Of a stretch of DNA of 64,000 nt, positions 18,524 through 29,514 are shown one piece after another. Location: assembly GCA_041557595.1 (NCBI GenBank), contig JBFFGE010000003.1:5242-69241 (forward strand), in the 5' to 3' direction. This DNA comes from JAOTYV01 sp041557595. Its GTDB lineage: Bacteria > Pseudomonadota > Alphaproteobacteria > UBA8366. The notes beneath the pieces were generated by a model that saw nothing but the letters and a program-made list of their open reading frames with translations, was not told the origin of the DNA and searched no databases. The position numbers were made by a program, and so were the translations under genes. Each line of letters starts with the position of its first letter. Within the stretch, counting starts at the first letter, position 1.

Positions 18524-21500
18524 CGACGTCAAGCGCGCCCGATCCCGGTCGTCGCCAACGGCGCGCCTCCGATCCGGCGGCCAATGTCTGGGTCGCCGCC
18601 TCGGCGGGCAGCGGCAAGACCAAGGTTCTGACCGACCGGGTGTTGCGCCTGATGCTCGACGGCGCGCCGCCGGAACGAATTCTCTGCCTGACGTTTACCA
18701 AGGCGGCGGCCGCCGAAATGGCCAACCGGGTCAATGCCACGCTCGGCAAATGGGCCATCGACGCGGACGCCGAATTGCGGGCGGATCTGTCGAAGTTGAC
18801 CGGCGCGGCGCCGGACGACGCCGGCATTGCGGCGGCCCGGCGGCTGTTCGCGCAGGTGCTCGACGTGCCGGGCGGCCTCAAGATCCAGACGATCCACAGT
18901 TTCTGCGAATCCCTGTTGTCGCGGTTCCCGGTCGAGGCGCGGGTACCCCCGCACGCCCAGGTGATGGACGAGCGTGGCGCGGCCGAATTGATCCAGATTG
19001 CCCGGGATGCGGTGCTGGCGCGGGTCAGGAACACGCCGGAACTCGCCGATGCCCTGGCCGTCGTGACCGAATACGCCCAGGAGGATCAGTTCGCCGGCCT
19101 GCTCGATCATATGGCGGCCGAGCGCGGCCGTTTGCGCCGCGCGCTCGCCGCCGGCGACTGGGCCGGCGATATCCACCGCCATTTCGGCATCGAAGCCGAC
19201 CTCGAGGAGGGCGATGTCATTGCCGCGGCCAGTGAGGATGCGGCCTTTGCATTGGAGGATCTGCAACGCGCGGCGGCGGCCTTGGCGCAAGGGACCGAAA
19301 AAACCGATCAACCGCGTGGCCGCGTCATCGCCGAATGGCTGTCAGCCGAACCGGCGGAGCGACGCCGGAATTTCGAGGAATACCGCCGGACGTATTTCAA
19401 CGCCGACGGCGCGGCGACAAAGACCTTGGCGACCAAGGCGGTCCAGACGGCGCTGCCGGATGCCGCCGACATCCTGTTCCGGGAACAGCAGCGCCTTGCC
19501 GAGGTGCTGGATCGCTGCCGCGCCATCGTGACGGCGCGGGCGAGCGTGGCGCTCCTGTGCCTCGGCGCGGCGATCCTGGACGCCTATGAGGCGGCCAAGC
19601 GGCGGCGCGTGCAGCTCGACTACGACGACCTCATCATCAAGGCGCGCAACCTCCTGAAGGATCAGGGAGACGGTTTCGCCGCCTGGGTTCTGTACAAGAT
19701 CGACGGCGGGCTGGATCATATCCTGATCGACGAATCGCAGGATACCAATCCGGATCAATGGGAAATCGTCGCCGCGCTGGCCGACGAATTCTTCGCCGGC
19801 GAAGGCGCGCGAGACATCGATCGCAGCGTGTTTGCGGTCGGCGACGTGAAACAGTCGATCTTCAGTTTCCAACGCGCCGATCCCGCGGCATTCCGGCACT
19901 ACCGCGATCATTTCGACCGTCGCGTGCGCGCCGCGGAGCGCAAGTGGGATCCGGTCGAGCTGGACGTGTCCTTCCGATCCACCGAGGCGGTGTTGCAGGC
20001 GGTCGATGCGGTCTTCGCGCACAGTCCGGCGCGGGACGGCGTCGTCGAGCCGGGCGACACCCTGAACCATGTCGCCTTCCGCGCCGGGCAGGGCGGGCTG
20101 GTCGAGCTGTGGCCCGTGGTCGAGCCGGAATCCCCTGAAAGCCCCTCCTGGGAGCCGCCGGTGCTGCGGCGCACCCTGCTGGCGCCGCAGCGGCGGCTTG
20201 CCACGGTCATCGCGCGGCAGGTCGTGCGGTGGATCGAGGGCGACACGCTGCCGTCGCGCAACCGCCCTGTGCGGGCCGGCGACATCATGATCCTGCTGCG
20301 CACGCGGGGTGCCTTGATGGAGGAACTGGTGCGGGCGCTCAAGACCGCCGGCGTGCCGGTCGCTGGCGTCGACCGAATGGCGCTGACCGACCAGCTCGCG
20401 GTGATGGATTTGATCGCCCTGGGTCAATTTCTGCTGCTGCCGGGGGACGACCTGATCCTGGCCACGGTCCTCAAAGGACCCCTGATCGGTCTGGACGACG
20501 ACGCCCTGTTCACACTGGCTTACGGCCGGGGCAGCCGAAATTTGTGGCAACGGCTCGGCGATCTCTCCGGCGAGTCGGAAAGCTTCGGTGCGGCGCACGC
20601 CTGGCTGGCGGGACTGCTGTCCGAGACGGATTTCCGGCCGCCTTACGAGCTCTTCGCCTCGGTGCTGACGCGCGCGGCGATTCGTCCCGGCGTCAGCGGC
20701 TGGCAATGCATGATCGAACGGTTGGGTCCCGAAGCGGAAGACCCGATCGATGAGTTTCTTGCGCAGGCGCTGGCGTTCGAGCGCAGCCACGCGCCGTCGC
20801 TACAGGGTTTCCTGCGCTGGCTCGAGGCCGGGTCGGTGGAGATCAAGCGCGATCTGGAGCAAGGCGAGCGGGACGAGGTGCGGGTCATGACGGTGCATGG
20901 CGCCAAGGGGCTGCAGGCGCCGATCGTCATCCTGCCGGACGCTCCGAGCAAGCCCCGGGGCGGCCAGGGACCGGAACTGCTGTGGCTCGACGGAACGCAG
21001 CCGGTGTGGCCGCCGAAACGGGAAATGGAGGAAACCCTGTGCCGTCAGGCGCGCGCGGAGGCGAATCGCCGCCGCGACGAGGAATACCGGCGCCTGCTCT
21101 ATGTGGCGATGACCCGTGCCGAGGACCGCCTCTATGTGTGCGGCGCCGCGGGCGGCCAGAAGATCCCCGAGGATTCCTGGTACGGCCTTGTCGCCGCAGG
21201 GCTGGAGGGGGTCGCGCAAACGGCGGAATTCGACTTCCGCGATGCCGGGCCATCGGGCTGGCACGGAACCGGGTTGCGGCTGGTCAACGCGCAGGAGGCG
21301 CGCCCGCAGACCGGGGACGCGACCGGGCTCGAGCGGATGATATCGCCGTCGCGGGAAGCGTGGATGGATCGCCCCGCCCCGCCGGAACCGCTGCCGCCCC
21401 GGCCGCTCGCGCCATCGCGGCCATCCGGCGCGGAACCGCCGGTGCTGTCGCCGGTCGACCGGTCGGAGGCGGTGGGTATGCGGCGCGGATCGATCATTCA

Positions 21501-21984
21501 CCGGCTGCTGCAGGCGCTGCCGGATCTGCCGGTCGGCGCGCGTCGCGGGGCCTGTGCCGACTATCTCGGCCAACCGGGACAGGGGCTCGACGCCGACGCC
21601 CAGGCGGAGATTGCGGACGAGGTGATGGCGATCCTGGAGTCGCCCGATTACGAAGCCTTTTTCGGGCCCAACAGCCGCGCCGAAGTCCCGGTAATCGGGG
21701 CCGTGGAAGGGCCGGACGGGCCGACCGTCGTTTCCGGGCAAGTCGACCGGCTGGTGGTCGAGCCGGACCGGATTCTCGTGCTGGACTATAAATCCGCCCG
21801 CCCGGCGCCGCGCACCGCCGCCGAGACCGCCCCTGCCTATCTGTGGCAGATGGCGGCGTATCGCGCCGTGTTGCGGCAGATCTGGCCGGATCGGCCGGTG
21901 GAATGCGGCTTGCTTTGGACCGCTGTGCCGCGGCTATCGATGGTCACGGAATGGCTGCTTGACCCGCCGATGGGGCGTTCCTAG
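18520..21984 (+). CDS. addA: Double-strand break repair helicase-nuclease AddA
   Basis: A 1154-aa UvrD/Rep-type helicase fused to a C-terminal nuclease. Walker A is ASAGSGKTKVL (about 27-37), followed by LTFTKAAAAEM (motif Ia). HILIDESQDTN is motif II, VMTVHGAKGLQAPIV is motif V and LLYVAMTRAEDRLYV is motif VI. The nuclease motif is VLDYKSARPAP near the C-terminus. All active motifs look intact. Its ATG overlaps the addB stop by four bases, consistent with stoichiometric production of the two subunits. Confidence 0.95.
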   Translation: MTTSSAPDPGRRQRRASDPAANVWVAASAGSGKTKVLTDRVLRLMLDGAPPERILCLTFTKAAAAEMANRVNATLGKWAIDADAELRADLSKLTGAAPDDAGIAAARRLFAQVLDVPGGLKIQTIHSFCESLLSRFPVEARVPPHAQVMDERGAAELIQIARDAVLARVRNTPELADALAVVTEYAQEDQFAGLLDHMAAERGRLRRALAAGDWAGDIHRHFGIEADLEEGDVIAAASEDAAFALEDLQRAAAALAQGTEKTDQPRGRVIAEWLSAEPAERRRNFEEYRRTYFNADGAATKTLATKAVQTALPDAADILFREQQRLAEVLDRCRAIVTARASVALLCLGAAILDAYEAAKRRRVQLDYDDLIIKARNLLKDQGDGFAAWVLYKIDGGLDHILIDESQDTNPDQWEIVAALADEFFAGEGARDIDRSVFAVGDVKQSIFSFQRADPAAFRHYRDHFDRRVRAAERKWDPVELDVSFRSTEAVLQAVDAVFAHSPARDGVVEPGDTLNHVAFRAGQGGLVELWPVVEPESPESPSWEPPVLRRTLLAPQRRLATVIARQVVRWIEGDTLPSRNRPVRAGDIMILLRTRGALMEELVRALKTAGVPVAGVDRMALTDQLAVMDLIALGQFLLLPGDDLILATVLKGPLIGLDDDALFTLAYGRGSRNLWQRLGDLSGESESFGAAHAWLAGLLSETDFRPPYELFASVLTRAAIRPGVSGWQCMIERLGPEAEDPIDEFLAQALAFERSHAPSLQGFLRWLEAGSVEIKRDLEQGERDEVRVMTVHGAKGLQAPIVILPDAPSKPRGGQGPELLWLDGTQPVWPPKREMEETLCRQARAEANRRRDEEYRRLLYVAMTRAEDRLYVCGAAGGQKIPEDSWYGLVAAGLEGVAQTAEFDFRDAGPSGWHGTGLRLVNAQEARPQTGDATGLERMISPSREAWMDRPAPPEPLPPRPLAPSRPSGAEPPVLSPVDRSEAVGMRRGSIIHRLLQALPDLPVGARRGACADYLGQPGQGLDADAQAEIADEVMAILESPDYEAFFGPNSRAEVPVIGAVEGPDGPTVVSGQVDRLVVEPDRILVLDYKSARPAPRTAAETAPAYLWQMAAYRAVLRQIWPDRPVECGLLWTAVPRLSMVTEWLLDPPMGRS

Positions 21985-22050
21985 ATTCATGGGTACGCGT
22001 AGCGCGCAGTCGCGCCCCAATCCGTACGGCCCCATTGAAGGAGCAAGTTT

Positions 22051-22374
22051 ATGAGTTCACCCGTTAAAGTAGGCGACGACGATTTCGAAAACAGCGTATT
22101 GAAAGCAAAAGGGCCGGTTTTGGTTGATTTCTGGGCGGAATGGTGCGGCCCCTGCAAAATGATCGCCCCGGCGCTGGAAGAAATCGCCGGCGATATGGCG
22201 GGCAAGGTTACGGTCGCCAAGCTGAACATCGACGACAACCCGCACACGCCGTCGAAATTCGACGTGCGCGGCATTCCGACGCTGATTTTGTTCAAGGATG
22301 GACAGGTCGCGGCCCGCAAGGTCGGCGCGTTGCCGAAAAGCAAGCTCGTCGAATGGGTCGAATCCGTAATCTGA
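22051..22374 (+). CDS. trxA: Thioredoxin 1
   Basis: A 107-aa thioredoxin with the active site W31-C-G-P-C-K36 and the cis-proline loop RGIPTLILF. An AAGGAG ribosome-binding site precedes the ATG. It is the usual general disulfide reductant of the cytoplasm, for example for ribonucleotide reductase. It follows addA on the same strand after 66 bases and ends just before a hairpin terminator, so it is the last gene of this run. Confidence 0.97.
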   Translation: MSSPVKVGDDDFENSVLKAKGPVLVDFWAEWCGPCKMIAPALEEIAGDMAGKVTVAKLNIDDNPHTPSKFDVRGIPTLILFKDGQVAARKVGALPKSKLVEWVESVI

Positions 22375-22401
22375 TCCGGTCGAGCCTCTCGCAGACTTGG
22401 G

Positions 22402-22424
22402 CCCCGCCGGATCGGTGGGGTTTT
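22402..22424 (+). terminator. Rho-independent terminator after trxA
   Basis: CCCCGCC (22402-22408) pairs with GGTGGGG (22414-22420) around a five-base loop, followed directly by TTTT. It sits 28 bases after the trxA stop, between convergent trxA and folC. Confidence 0.75.
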
Positions 22425-22474
22425 CGTCTGTCTGGGCAAGGGAAAGCGCGCGGCTGCCGCCCGTTTCGACGATG

Positions 22475-23830
22475 TCAGCGGGCGGCGCTGTGGGCGTCGT
22501 CGTCCCCGTCTTTCCGCCGGTCCTGCGCCAGGACCAGCCCCGCCAGGTAAAGCGAGCCGCATATCAAGATGCGGGCCGGGCCCTTCTCGGTTGTCACGAT
22601 ATCGGCCAGGGCGCTTTCGACCGACGGCGCCGGGGCGCTGCGAATATCGACCTCGGACGCCGCTTCCGCGGCTTCCGCCGCGCTCAGGCTGCCCTCCTCA
22701 CCGTCGATCGTCACCGCCCGCAAGGCGGACACCAACTCGTTCATCGGTCGCAGGAAATGCTGCGGCGTCTTGCGTTGCATCATGCCGAAAATCAGATAGA
22801 TCGGCTTGTCTTGCCAGGCGCGGAGGGTTCCCGCCAGCGCCTCGCCGGCGGCCGGGTTGTGGCCGCCGTCGAGCCATACTTCCCAGCCATCGGGCAACAC
22901 GGCGGCCAGCCGGTCCGCGTCGAGATGCTGCAATCGCGCCGGCCATTGGGCCGCCGGCAGCCCCTCGGCAATCGCGGTGTCTGGTATTTCGAGCGCGCCG
23001 AACCGTTCGAGGCAGGCGATGGCCGTTCCCGCATTGATGAGCTGATGCGGGCCGATCAGGCCCGGCCGCGGAACGTCGAGCGAGATTTGCGAAGACCGAT
23101 ACCGGATGCCGGAATCCGTCGGCTCGACGGCCCAATCACGGCCATAGAGAAACGGGCGGGCGCCGGCCGCCGCCGCCTGTTGCAGCAGCACCGCCTTCGC
23201 CTGGTCGTATTGCGGCGCGATGATCGAGGGAACGTCCGGTTTCTGGATCGCCCCTTTTTCGGCGGCGATGCGGCGGATGGTATCGCCGAGAAAATGCATA
23301 TGGTCCATCGAAACCGGCGTGATCACCGTGGCCGCCGGCCGGTCGATCACGTTGGTCGCGTCGAAACGGCCGCCGAGGCCGGTTTCCAGCAACAGGACAT
23401 CGGCCTTGCTCCGGCTGAAGGCGAGCAGCGCGGCCGCGGTGGTAATTTCAAAAAAGGTGATCGTATCGCCCTTATTCACGCGCTCGCACTCGGTCAGCAC
23501 GTCGACCAGCTCCGATTCGGCGATCTCGGCGCCGGCCAGTCGAATCCGTTCGTGAAAGCGTACGAGGTGCGGCGAGGTATAGGTGTGGACCCGGTGTCCC
23601 GCGGTTTCCAGAATGGCCCGCATGAAGGCGATGACCGATCCCTTGCCGTTGGTCCCCGCGACATGGATCGTCGGCGGCAGCCGATCTTGCGGCCGCCCCA
23701 GCCGTTCCAGCAGGATCAGGATGCGATCCAACGAGAGATCGATGATTTTCGGGTGCAGGCGGTGCAGACGCTCGAGAACGTCGGCGCTGCTTTGGCTAGT
23801 CGTCGGCCGCTTGCGGGCGAGCTTGAACAT
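22475..23830 (-). CDS. folC: Bifunctional folylpolyglutamate/dihydrofolate synthase
   Basis: A 451-aa Mur-ligase-family enzyme with the ATP-binding motif HVAGTNGKGSV near residues 56-66, the downstream TSPHLVRFHERI segment and WLDGGHNPAA in the C-terminal domain. It adds glutamate to dihydropteroate and to folates. It is the last gene of the trpFBA-accD-folC run. Its start lies inside the 3' end of accD (35 bases shared), a common arrangement for this pair in alphaproteobacteria. Confidence 0.94.
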   Translation of the reverse strand: MFKLARKRPTTSQSSADVLERLHRLHPKIIDLSLDRILILLERLGRPQDRLPPTIHVAGTNGKGSVIAFMRAILETAGHRVHTYTSPHLVRFHERIRLAGAEIAESELVDVLTECERVNKGDTITFFEITTAAALLAFSRSKADVLLLETGLGGRFDATNVIDRPAATVITPVSMDHMHFLGDTIRRIAAEKGAIQKPDVPSIIAPQYDQAKAVLLQQAAAAGARPFLYGRDWAVEPTDSGIRYRSSQISLDVPRPGLIGPHQLINAGTAIACLERFGALEIPDTAIAEGLPAAQWPARLQHLDADRLAAVLPDGWEVWLDGGHNPAAGEALAGTLRAWQDKPIYLIFGMMQRKTPQHFLRPMNELVSALRAVTIDGEEGSLSAAEAAEAASEVDIRSAPAPSVESALADIVTTEKGPARILICGSLYLAGLVLAQDRRKDGDDDAHSAAR

Positions 23831-24758
23831 CGTTTGCGATCTGTGTGTCGGTGGCTGCGGGGCTGGCGGCGGCCTGCTCGCCGGGCAGGGAGAGGATCTC
23901 GCCGGTTGGCTGCCGCTTGAGCAAGATTGAGATGCTGCGGATCAACGTGTCGCGGAGCTCGGACCGCTGCACGACAATGTCGACGATGCCATGCTCCTGG
24001 AGATATTCCGCGCGCTGGAAGCCTTCGGGCAGCGTTTCCCGCACGGTTTGCTCGATCACGCGTGCGCCGGCAAAGCCGATCATCGCGCCCGCTTCGGCGA
24101 TGTGCAGGTCGCCCAGCATGGCAAAGCTCGCCGTTACGCCGCCGGTGGTCGGATCGGCCAGCAGGACGATGTAGGGCAAGCCCGCCTCCTTTACCTCCTG
24201 CACGGCGATTACGGTTCGCGGTAGTTGCATCAGCGACAGGGCGCCTTCCTGCATGCGCGCGCCGCCGGAGGCGGGCACGGCGATCAGCGGGGCCTGTTGC
24301 GCGACGGCGAGACGGGCGGCGGCAATGATGCCGTCGCCGACCGCCATGCCCATGGAGCCGCCCATGAATCCGAAGTCCAGGGCGACGACCACCGTGTCGA
24401 TGCCGCCGATCTTGCCATGCGCGACAATAACCGCGTCGTCCTCGCCGCTTTTGGCACGCGCGTCGCGCAAGCGGTCGGTGTATTTCTTCTGGTCGCGGAA
24501 ACGCAGCGGATCGGCGGTTACCGAGGGCAGCTCGATGCGATGGTACTCGCCGCCGTCGAACAGCAATTCCATGCGTTGAATGGCGCCGAGCCGCATGTGG
24601 TGTCCGCAATGCTGGCAGACATGCAAATTGACCTCGAGATCGCGATGAAAAATCATCTGCCCGCATTTCGGGCATTTGTGCCACAGGTTGTCCGGCACGT
24701 CCGTGCGCGTAACGAGGGCCCGAAGCTTGGGTCGAACGAAATTTGTCAGCCAGTTCAT
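23796..24758 (-). CDS. accD: Acetyl-CoA carboxylase carboxyltransferase subunit beta
   Basis: A 320-aa AccD. The N-terminal zinc ribbon is complete (C29, C32, C48, C51), followed by the carboxyltransferase crotonase-like domain with [12 protein letters not shown] and [15 protein letters not shown]. It pairs with AccA, encoded elsewhere, to transfer carboxyl from biotin to acetyl-CoA for fatty-acid synthesis. The start overlaps the trpA stop by four bases. The last 35 bases overlap folC. Confidence 0.96.
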   Translation of the reverse strand: MNWLTNFVRPKLRALVTRTDVPDNLWHKCPKCGQMIFHRDLEVNLHVCQHCGHHMRLGAIQRMELLFDGGEYHRIELPSVTADPLRFRDQKKYTDRLRDARAKSGEDDAVIVAHGKIGGIDTVVVALDFGFMGGSMGMAVGDGIIAAARLAVAQQAPLIAVPASGGARMQEGALSLMQLPRTVIAVQEVKEAGLPYIVLLADPTTGGVTASFAMLGDLHIAEAGAMIGFAGARVIEQTVRETLPEGFQRAEYLQEHGIVDIVVQRSELRDTLIRSISILLKRQPTGEILSLPGEQAAASPAATDTQIANDVQARPQAADD

Positions 24759-25576
24759 GCGCTGCGCACTCCTGCCGCCAATTCGCCAACGAATTGCAGG
24801 ACGGACTCCACCAGATCCGCCGCGGGCTCGCCGGTCGCGTCGAGCGCGTTTTCGATGCGGCGGACAATCGCCGATCCGACGACGGCGGCGTCGGCGGCCT
24901 GCGAAATCGCGCGCGCTTCCGCGCCGGTATTGATGCCGAAGCCGACGGCGATCGGCAGGTCGGTCTGGACGCGCAATCGGGCGACCGCCGCGCGCACGTC
25001 GTCTTCCTGCACCGTCTTGGTCCCGGTGATGCCCATAATCGACACGTAATAGACGAATCCGCTGGCATTTGATAGCACAACCGGCAGCCGGGCAGCGTCG
25101 GTTGTCGGCGTGGCAAGCCGGATCCAGTTGAGCCCGGCCGCGACCGCGGGTTCGCAGAGTTCGACGTCTTCTTCGGGCGGCAGGTCGACGACGATCAGGC
25201 CATCCACGCCGGCTTTCTTGGCGTCGCGCAGGAACGCGTCAACGCCGTAGATAAAGATCGGATTATAATATCCCATTAAAATCAAGGGAGTATCATCGTC
25301 CGTCTCGCGGAATGCCTGCGCGATTGCCAGCGTATGTTTCATCGTCGCCCCGGCGCGCAGCGCGCGTTGCGAGGATGCCTGGATGGCGGGTCCGTCGGCC
25401 ATCGGATCGGTAAAGGGCATGCCCAACTCGATCAAATCGGCGCCGGCCGCCGGCAGGCCGAGAATAATCCGTTTCGACGTTTCGTGATCGGGATCGCCGG
25501 CCGTGAGGAAGGTCACCAATCCACCCCGGCCTTCGGCGCGCAAGGCGGCGAAGCGCTTTTCGATCCGGCCGGTCAT
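24755..25576 (-). CDS. trpA: Tryptophan synthase alpha subunit
   Basis: A 273-aa TIM-barrel subunit that cleaves indole-3-glycerol phosphate to indole. The catalytic pair is E50 (LIELGMPF) and D61 (DPMADGP), matching Glu49/Asp60 of the E. coli enzyme. The start at 25576 (MTGRIEKRF) shares four bases with the trpB stop; the longer open frame upstream is antisense-like and rejected. Confidence 0.97.
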   Translation of the reverse strand: MTGRIEKRFAALRAEGRGGLVTFLTAGDPDHETSKRIILGLPAAGADLIELGMPFTDPMADGPAIQASSQRALRAGATMKHTLAIAQAFRETDDDTPLILMGYYNPIFIYGVDAFLRDAKKAGVDGLIVVDLPPEEDVELCEPAVAAGLNWIRLATPTTDAARLPVVLSNASGFVYYVSIMGITGTKTVQEDDVRAAVARLRVQTDLPIAVGFGINTGAEARAISQAADAAVVGSAIVRRIENALDATGEPAADLVESVLQFVGELAAGVRSA

Positions 25577-26784
25577 ATTTTCATCCCGAGGGCATCCGCC
25601 ACGGTGAAGATGTCCTTGTCGCCGCGTCCGCACAAATTCATGCAGAGGATATGATCCTTCGGCAGGTCGCCGGCGATCTTGGCGACATAGGCCAGGGCAT
25701 GCGCCGGTTCGAGCGCGGGGATGATGCCTTCGGTGCGGCTGCACAGCTGGAAGGCGTCGAGTGCTTCGCGGTCGGTGGCGGAGACGTACTCGACCCGATT
25801 GCTGTCGTGCAGCCAGGCATGCTCCGGGCCGATTCCCGGATAGTCGAGGCCCGCCGAGATGGAGTGCGCTTCGGTGATCTGGCCGTCCGCGTCCTGCAGC
25901 AGATAGGTCCGGTTGCCGTGCAGGACCCCGGGCGCGCCGCCGGTGACCGATGCGGCGTGTTCGCCGGTGTCGATGCCCTTGCCCGCGGCCTCGACGCCGA
26001 ACATGCGCACGTCGGCGTCGTCCAGGAAGGGATGAAACAGACCCATGGCATTCGATCCGCCGCCGATGCACGCGACCAGGCTGTCCGGCAGGCGGCCTTC
26101 GGCACGTATCATCTGTTCGCGGACTTCCGTGCCGATCACCGATTGGAAATCGCGCACCATGGCCGGGTAAGGGTGCGGCCCCGCGACCGTGCCGATGATG
26201 TAAAATGTATCCTCGACATTGGCGACCCAGTCGCGAAGCGCGTCGTTCATCGCGTCCTTCAGCGTCGACCGACCGCTGGTCACCGGGCGGACTTCCGCGC
26301 CGAGCAGGTTCATGCGGAAGACATTCGGCTTTTGCCGTTCAACATCGGTTGCGCCCATATAGATGACGCAGGGTAAATCGAACAATGCGCACACGGTCGC
26401 CACCGCGACGCCATGTTGCCCGGCGCCCGTCTCGGCAATGATCCGCCGTTTGCCCATGCGTTTTGCGAGCAGGATTTGGCCCAGGCAATTGTTGATCTTG
26501 TGCGAGCCTGTGTGATTGAGCTCGTCGCGCTTGAAATAGATCTTCGCGCCACCGAAATGTTCGGTCAGCCGCCCGGCGAAGTAGAGCGGGCTCGGCCGGC
26601 CGGCGTAAAATTCGAGGAGATAGTCCAGCTCGCGCTGAAATTCCGGGTCCGCCTTGGCGTCTTCATACGCCTGCTCGACCGCCAGGATCAGCGGCATCAG
26701 GGTCTCTGCGACGAAACGTCCGCCGAAGGAGCCGAAATGGCCGCGCTCGTCCGGTCCGGCGCGAAAGGAATTGGGCTTAGCCAT
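25573..26784 (-). CDS. trpB: Tryptophan synthase beta subunit
   Basis: A 403-aa PLP enzyme that condenses indole with serine. The PLP lysine is K96 in [10 protein letters not shown], and the phosphate-binding loop GGGSNAMG is present. Translation starts at the ATG at 26784 (MAKPNSF), preceded by a GGAG site; open frame further upstream has no family similarity. It sits 107 bases after trpF and overlaps trpA by four bases. Confidence 0.97.
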   Translation of the reverse strand: MAKPNSFRAGPDERGHFGSFGGRFVAETLMPLILAVEQAYEDAKADPEFQRELDYLLEFYAGRPSPLYFAGRLTEHFGGAKIYFKRDELNHTGSHKINNCLGQILLAKRMGKRRIIAETGAGQHGVAVATVCALFDLPCVIYMGATDVERQKPNVFRMNLLGAEVRPVTSGRSTLKDAMNDALRDWVANVEDTFYIIGTVAGPHPYPAMVRDFQSVIGTEVREQMIRAEGRLPDSLVACIGGGSNAMGLFHPFLDDADVRMFGVEAAGKGIDTGEHAASVTGGAPGVLHGNRTYLLQDADGQITEAHSISAGLDYPGIGPEHAWLHDSNRVEYVSATDREALDAFQLCSRTEGIIPALEPAHALAYVAKIAGDLPKDHILCMNLCGRGDKDIFTVADALGMKI

Positions 26785-26891
26785 TAATACTCCGGTCAAA
26801 TTCGGATGCCGGCAGCGCATTGGAAAGGGGGGTAATAGTGCACCTGCCGCCACAAGTCCATATGCGAATTCCGCCGCAAGACCGCCCCATT

Positions 26892-27548
26892 CTACAGCGC
26901 CGCGACAGCGTCGAGAAACGCACGGATCAGCGCCGGATTTTTTTTGCCGGGGCTGTCTTCGACGCCGGATGAGGTGTCGACCACCCGCGCGCCCGACTGG
27001 CGCACCGCCTCGGCGACATTGTCGGCGGTCAGGCCGCCCGCCAGCATCCAGGGCAGCGGCCAGTCGCGGCCGGCGAGCAGCCGCCAATCGAACGCGAGCG
27101 CATTGCCGCCCGGCAGCGCGCCGGCCATCGATTTCGGCGGCAGGGCGTCGAACATCAGCCAATCCGCCACGCCGACAAAGGCCGCGGCTCGATCGATATC
27201 GGCGGCGGCGCCGACCCGTATCACCTTCATCACGAGACGGCCGCTGCGCCGTTTGAGCGCGGCCACCCGTTCCGGCGCTTCATTGCCATGCAATTGCAAG
27301 AGTTCGAGCGGCACCTGGCCGACCACGCTGTCGATCAGCGCGTCATCGGGATCGACGAATAGCCCGGTCCGAACCACGCGCCGGTTGGTCCGGTCGACCA
27401 TCGACGACAGCGCCCGGGCGGCCTCCGCCGTCACCGCGCGCGGGCTCGGCGGATAGAAGACGAACCCCACATGGCTGGCGCCGCCGTCGACCGCGGCGGT
27501 CAGCGCGGGCGCGTCATTGATGCCGCAGATTTTCGCGGAAACGGTCAT
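26892..27548 (-). CDS. trpF: Phosphoribosylanthranilate isomerase
   Basis: A 218-aa (beta/alpha)8 enzyme of tryptophan synthesis that isomerises phosphoribosylanthranilate to the carboxyphenylamino-deoxyribulose phosphate. The catalytic Cys is in AKICGIN near the N-terminus and the general acid Asp lies in [14 protein letters not shown] near the C-terminus. The start overlaps the pyrF stop by four bases. Confidence 0.94.
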   Translation of the reverse strand: MTVSAKICGINDAPALTAAVDGGASHVGFVFYPPSPRAVTAEAARALSSMVDRTNRRVVRTGLFVDPDDALIDSVVGQVPLELLQLHGNEAPERVAALKRRSGRLVMKVIRVGAAADIDRAAAFVGVADWLMFDALPPKSMAGALPGGNALAFDWRLLAGRDWPLPWMLAGGLTADNVAEAVRQSGARVVDTSSGVEDSPGKKNPALIRAFLDAVAAL

Positions 27549-28264
27549 GGGGCGCCGGACTCGGCGAGCTCGGCGATGATCCGCCGGGCCGCATCGGCGG
27601 GATCCGGCGCTTCGGTGATCGGCCGCCCGATGACCAGATAGTTCGCGCCGTCGCGCATCGCCTCGGCAGGGCCGGCGACACGTTTTTGATCGTCGCTCGT
27701 GCTCCAGGAAGGCCGAATGCCCGGAACCACGAGGGTAAAATCCGGACCACAGGCGGCGCGGATGTCGCGGGCTTCGCGGGCGGAACAGACGACACCGTCG
27801 AGGCCGCAGTTGCGCGCCAGCAGCGCGAGCCGCCGCGCCTGATCCACTGCCGGGCCCATCTGTCCGACCGCGGCCAGGTCATCGCCGTCCAGGCTGGTCA
27901 GCACGGTCACCGCGATCACCAGCGGCTTTGCAACGCCATGCGCCGTGGCCGCGGCGTCCGCCGCGTCGCGGGCGGCGGTCATCATGGCCGCGCCGCCGCC
28001 GGCATGAACATTCAGAATTCTCGGCGCCAGCGGTATCACCGCCCGAATCGCGCCGGCGACCGTATTGGGAATGTCGTGGAATTTCAGGTCCAGAAAGATC
28101 GGCAGGCCGCACGCGGCAACCCGTTCGATGCCCGCCGGCCCATTCGCATTGACGAATTCCAGCCCCACCTTGAGCCCGCCGACCGTGCCCGCGACCCGCG
28201 TGGCAAGATCGGTCGCCCGGTCGATGTCGGGCGTATCGAGGGCGACGTAAACGGGATTGTCCAT
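27545..28264 (-). CDS. pyrF: Orotidine 5'-phosphate decarboxylase
   Basis: A 239-aa enzyme making UMP from OMP, the last step of pyrimidine synthesis. The catalytic Asp-Lys-Asp signature FLDLKFHDIPNTV is intact and the phosphate-binding VPGIRP segment is present near the C-terminus. It is the first gene of a tightly coupled run with trpF. Confidence 0.95.
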   Translation of the reverse strand: MDNPVYVALDTPDIDRATDLATRVAGTVGGLKVGLEFVNANGPAGIERVAACGLPIFLDLKFHDIPNTVAGAIRAVIPLAPRILNVHAGGGAAMMTAARDAADAAATAHGVAKPLVIAVTVLTSLDGDDLAAVGQMGPAVDQARRLALLARNCGLDGVVCSAREARDIRAACGPDFTLVVPGIRPSWSTSDDQKRVAGPAEAMRDGANYLVIGRPITEAPDPADAARRIIAELAESGAP

Positions 28265-28363
28265 GCTGCGGTCCGGCGCTGTGAGGATGTGCGGTTCTTT
28301 ACACCGCGCGGCGGCGAGAGGAAAGAGCCGGACACGCGGTGCGGCGGTCGCCGACGGCCGGGT

Positions 28364-29512
28364 TCAGCCTAGCGGCTCCTCGACCAGCCCCGCGCGCTGC
28401 AGTTCGGCAGCGGCGAGACAGAGATGATACAGACTCGACGCCGGCAGGTCGTCGCGGCAGGGCGTGCCGGCCGCATCGAGATGTTCACGCCAGGCGCCGG
28501 GCGCCGCGCCGTCCAGATGGTTGCGGAACAACGCATCGATCTGCCGGTTCAGCCGCCGTCTCACCTCTGCGTCGCCCGTCGACTCCCAGCGAACCAGATG
28601 CGCCTTGATGGCCTCGGCCTGCGGCCACAGGCGGCATCCGGCCTCGAGAATTCCGCCGTGGTTGTCGACCGCATCGATCACGCCGCCATTGTCGGGATTG
28701 ATCCCATGGGCGACGGCAAACCGATACAGCGTCTCGCTTTTTTCCGACAAGCTGTCGTCGCCGGAAAGCCGCCGGTAGCGGTCGAGCAGCCATACCCATT
28801 CGAAATGATGGCCCGGTTCGACCCGGCGACCGACGTCGCCCGGCGCCGGATTCAGCGCGGCGTCGAAATATTCGCGCAGGCTGCCGTCGACGAAAAAGCG
28901 GCGCCGGAAAAGGTCCAGGACAGAGCGCGACCGGTGCAGCCAGTGCAGATCGCCGGTGACCGCAAACCACTCGAGAAACGCCTCGAGGAGATGCATGTGG
29001 GGGTTTTGCCGCCGCGGGCCTTCCACACTCCCGCCCGCGCCGTCCAGTCCTTCCCGATATCCGCCTGCCGGATCGGCGAGCGCGGCGTCGATAAAGGCGA
29101 TGGTTTCGCCGGCGAGGGCGCGCGCCGAGGAATCGGGCTCGGCATCGTGATAGGCGGCAAGCGCCAGCAACACGAAACCATGGGTGTAGAGATCGCGGCG
29201 GTCATCCGCGGGGTTGCCGTCGCCGGCTACGGAAAAACGCCATCCGCCGTCCGGATGGCGGCAATGATCGCATAAAAAGGCGAATCCGCTTCGCGCGGCG
29301 CCGCGCGGCGCCGGATCGCCGGTTCGCTCGGCGTCGCGGCAAAATGTGTAGATCTGCCGCGCCTGCACCAGACTGCGCTTGGCGTCATCCTCAAAGGGCT
29401 GACGCCCGGCGTCGAGCCGTTCGTGAAAGCCGCCATAGCGCCCGTCCAAGCCGTGCCGGCGCCAATACGGCAGCGTCCGGTCGAACATCCAGGCGGTCAA
29501 TCTGTGGGACAT
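28364..29512 (-). CDS. AGE-family sugar epimerase/isomerase
   Basis: A 382-aa (alpha/alpha)6-barrel protein of the N-acylglucosamine 2-epimerase family. Recognisable segments are YWRRHGLDGRYGGFHERLD at the N-terminus, RQIYTFC, and NPHMHLLEAFLEW in the middle. Family members include GlcNAc 2-epimerase, mannose isomerase (YihS-like) and cellobiose 2-epimerase. The substrate cannot be told from sequence alone. It lies between lapA and pyrF on the same strand; relation to either is not obvious. Confidence 0.8.
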   Translation of the reverse strand: MSHRLTAWMFDRTLPYWRRHGLDGRYGGFHERLDAGRQPFEDDAKRSLVQARQIYTFCRDAERTGDPAPRGAARSGFAFLCDHCRHPDGGWRFSVAGDGNPADDRRDLYTHGFVLLALAAYHDAEPDSSARALAGETIAFIDAALADPAGGYREGLDGAGGSVEGPRRQNPHMHLLEAFLEWFAVTGDLHWLHRSRSVLDLFRRRFFVDGSLREYFDAALNPAPGDVGRRVEPGHHFEWVWLLDRYRRLSGDDSLSEKSETLYRFAVAHGINPDNGGVIDAVDNHGGILEAGCRLWPQAEAIKAHLVRWESTGDAEVRRRLNRQIDALFRNHLDGAAPGAWREHLDAAGTPCRDDLPASSLYHLCLAAAELQRAGLVEEPLG

Positions 29513-29514
29513 GC

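Noticed and set aside
22397..23920. Long plus-strand open frame opposite folC
   Set aside because: It is a shadow of the minus-strand coding sequence in high-GC DNA; similar shadows lie opposite pckA, fdsA and the TRAP permease.
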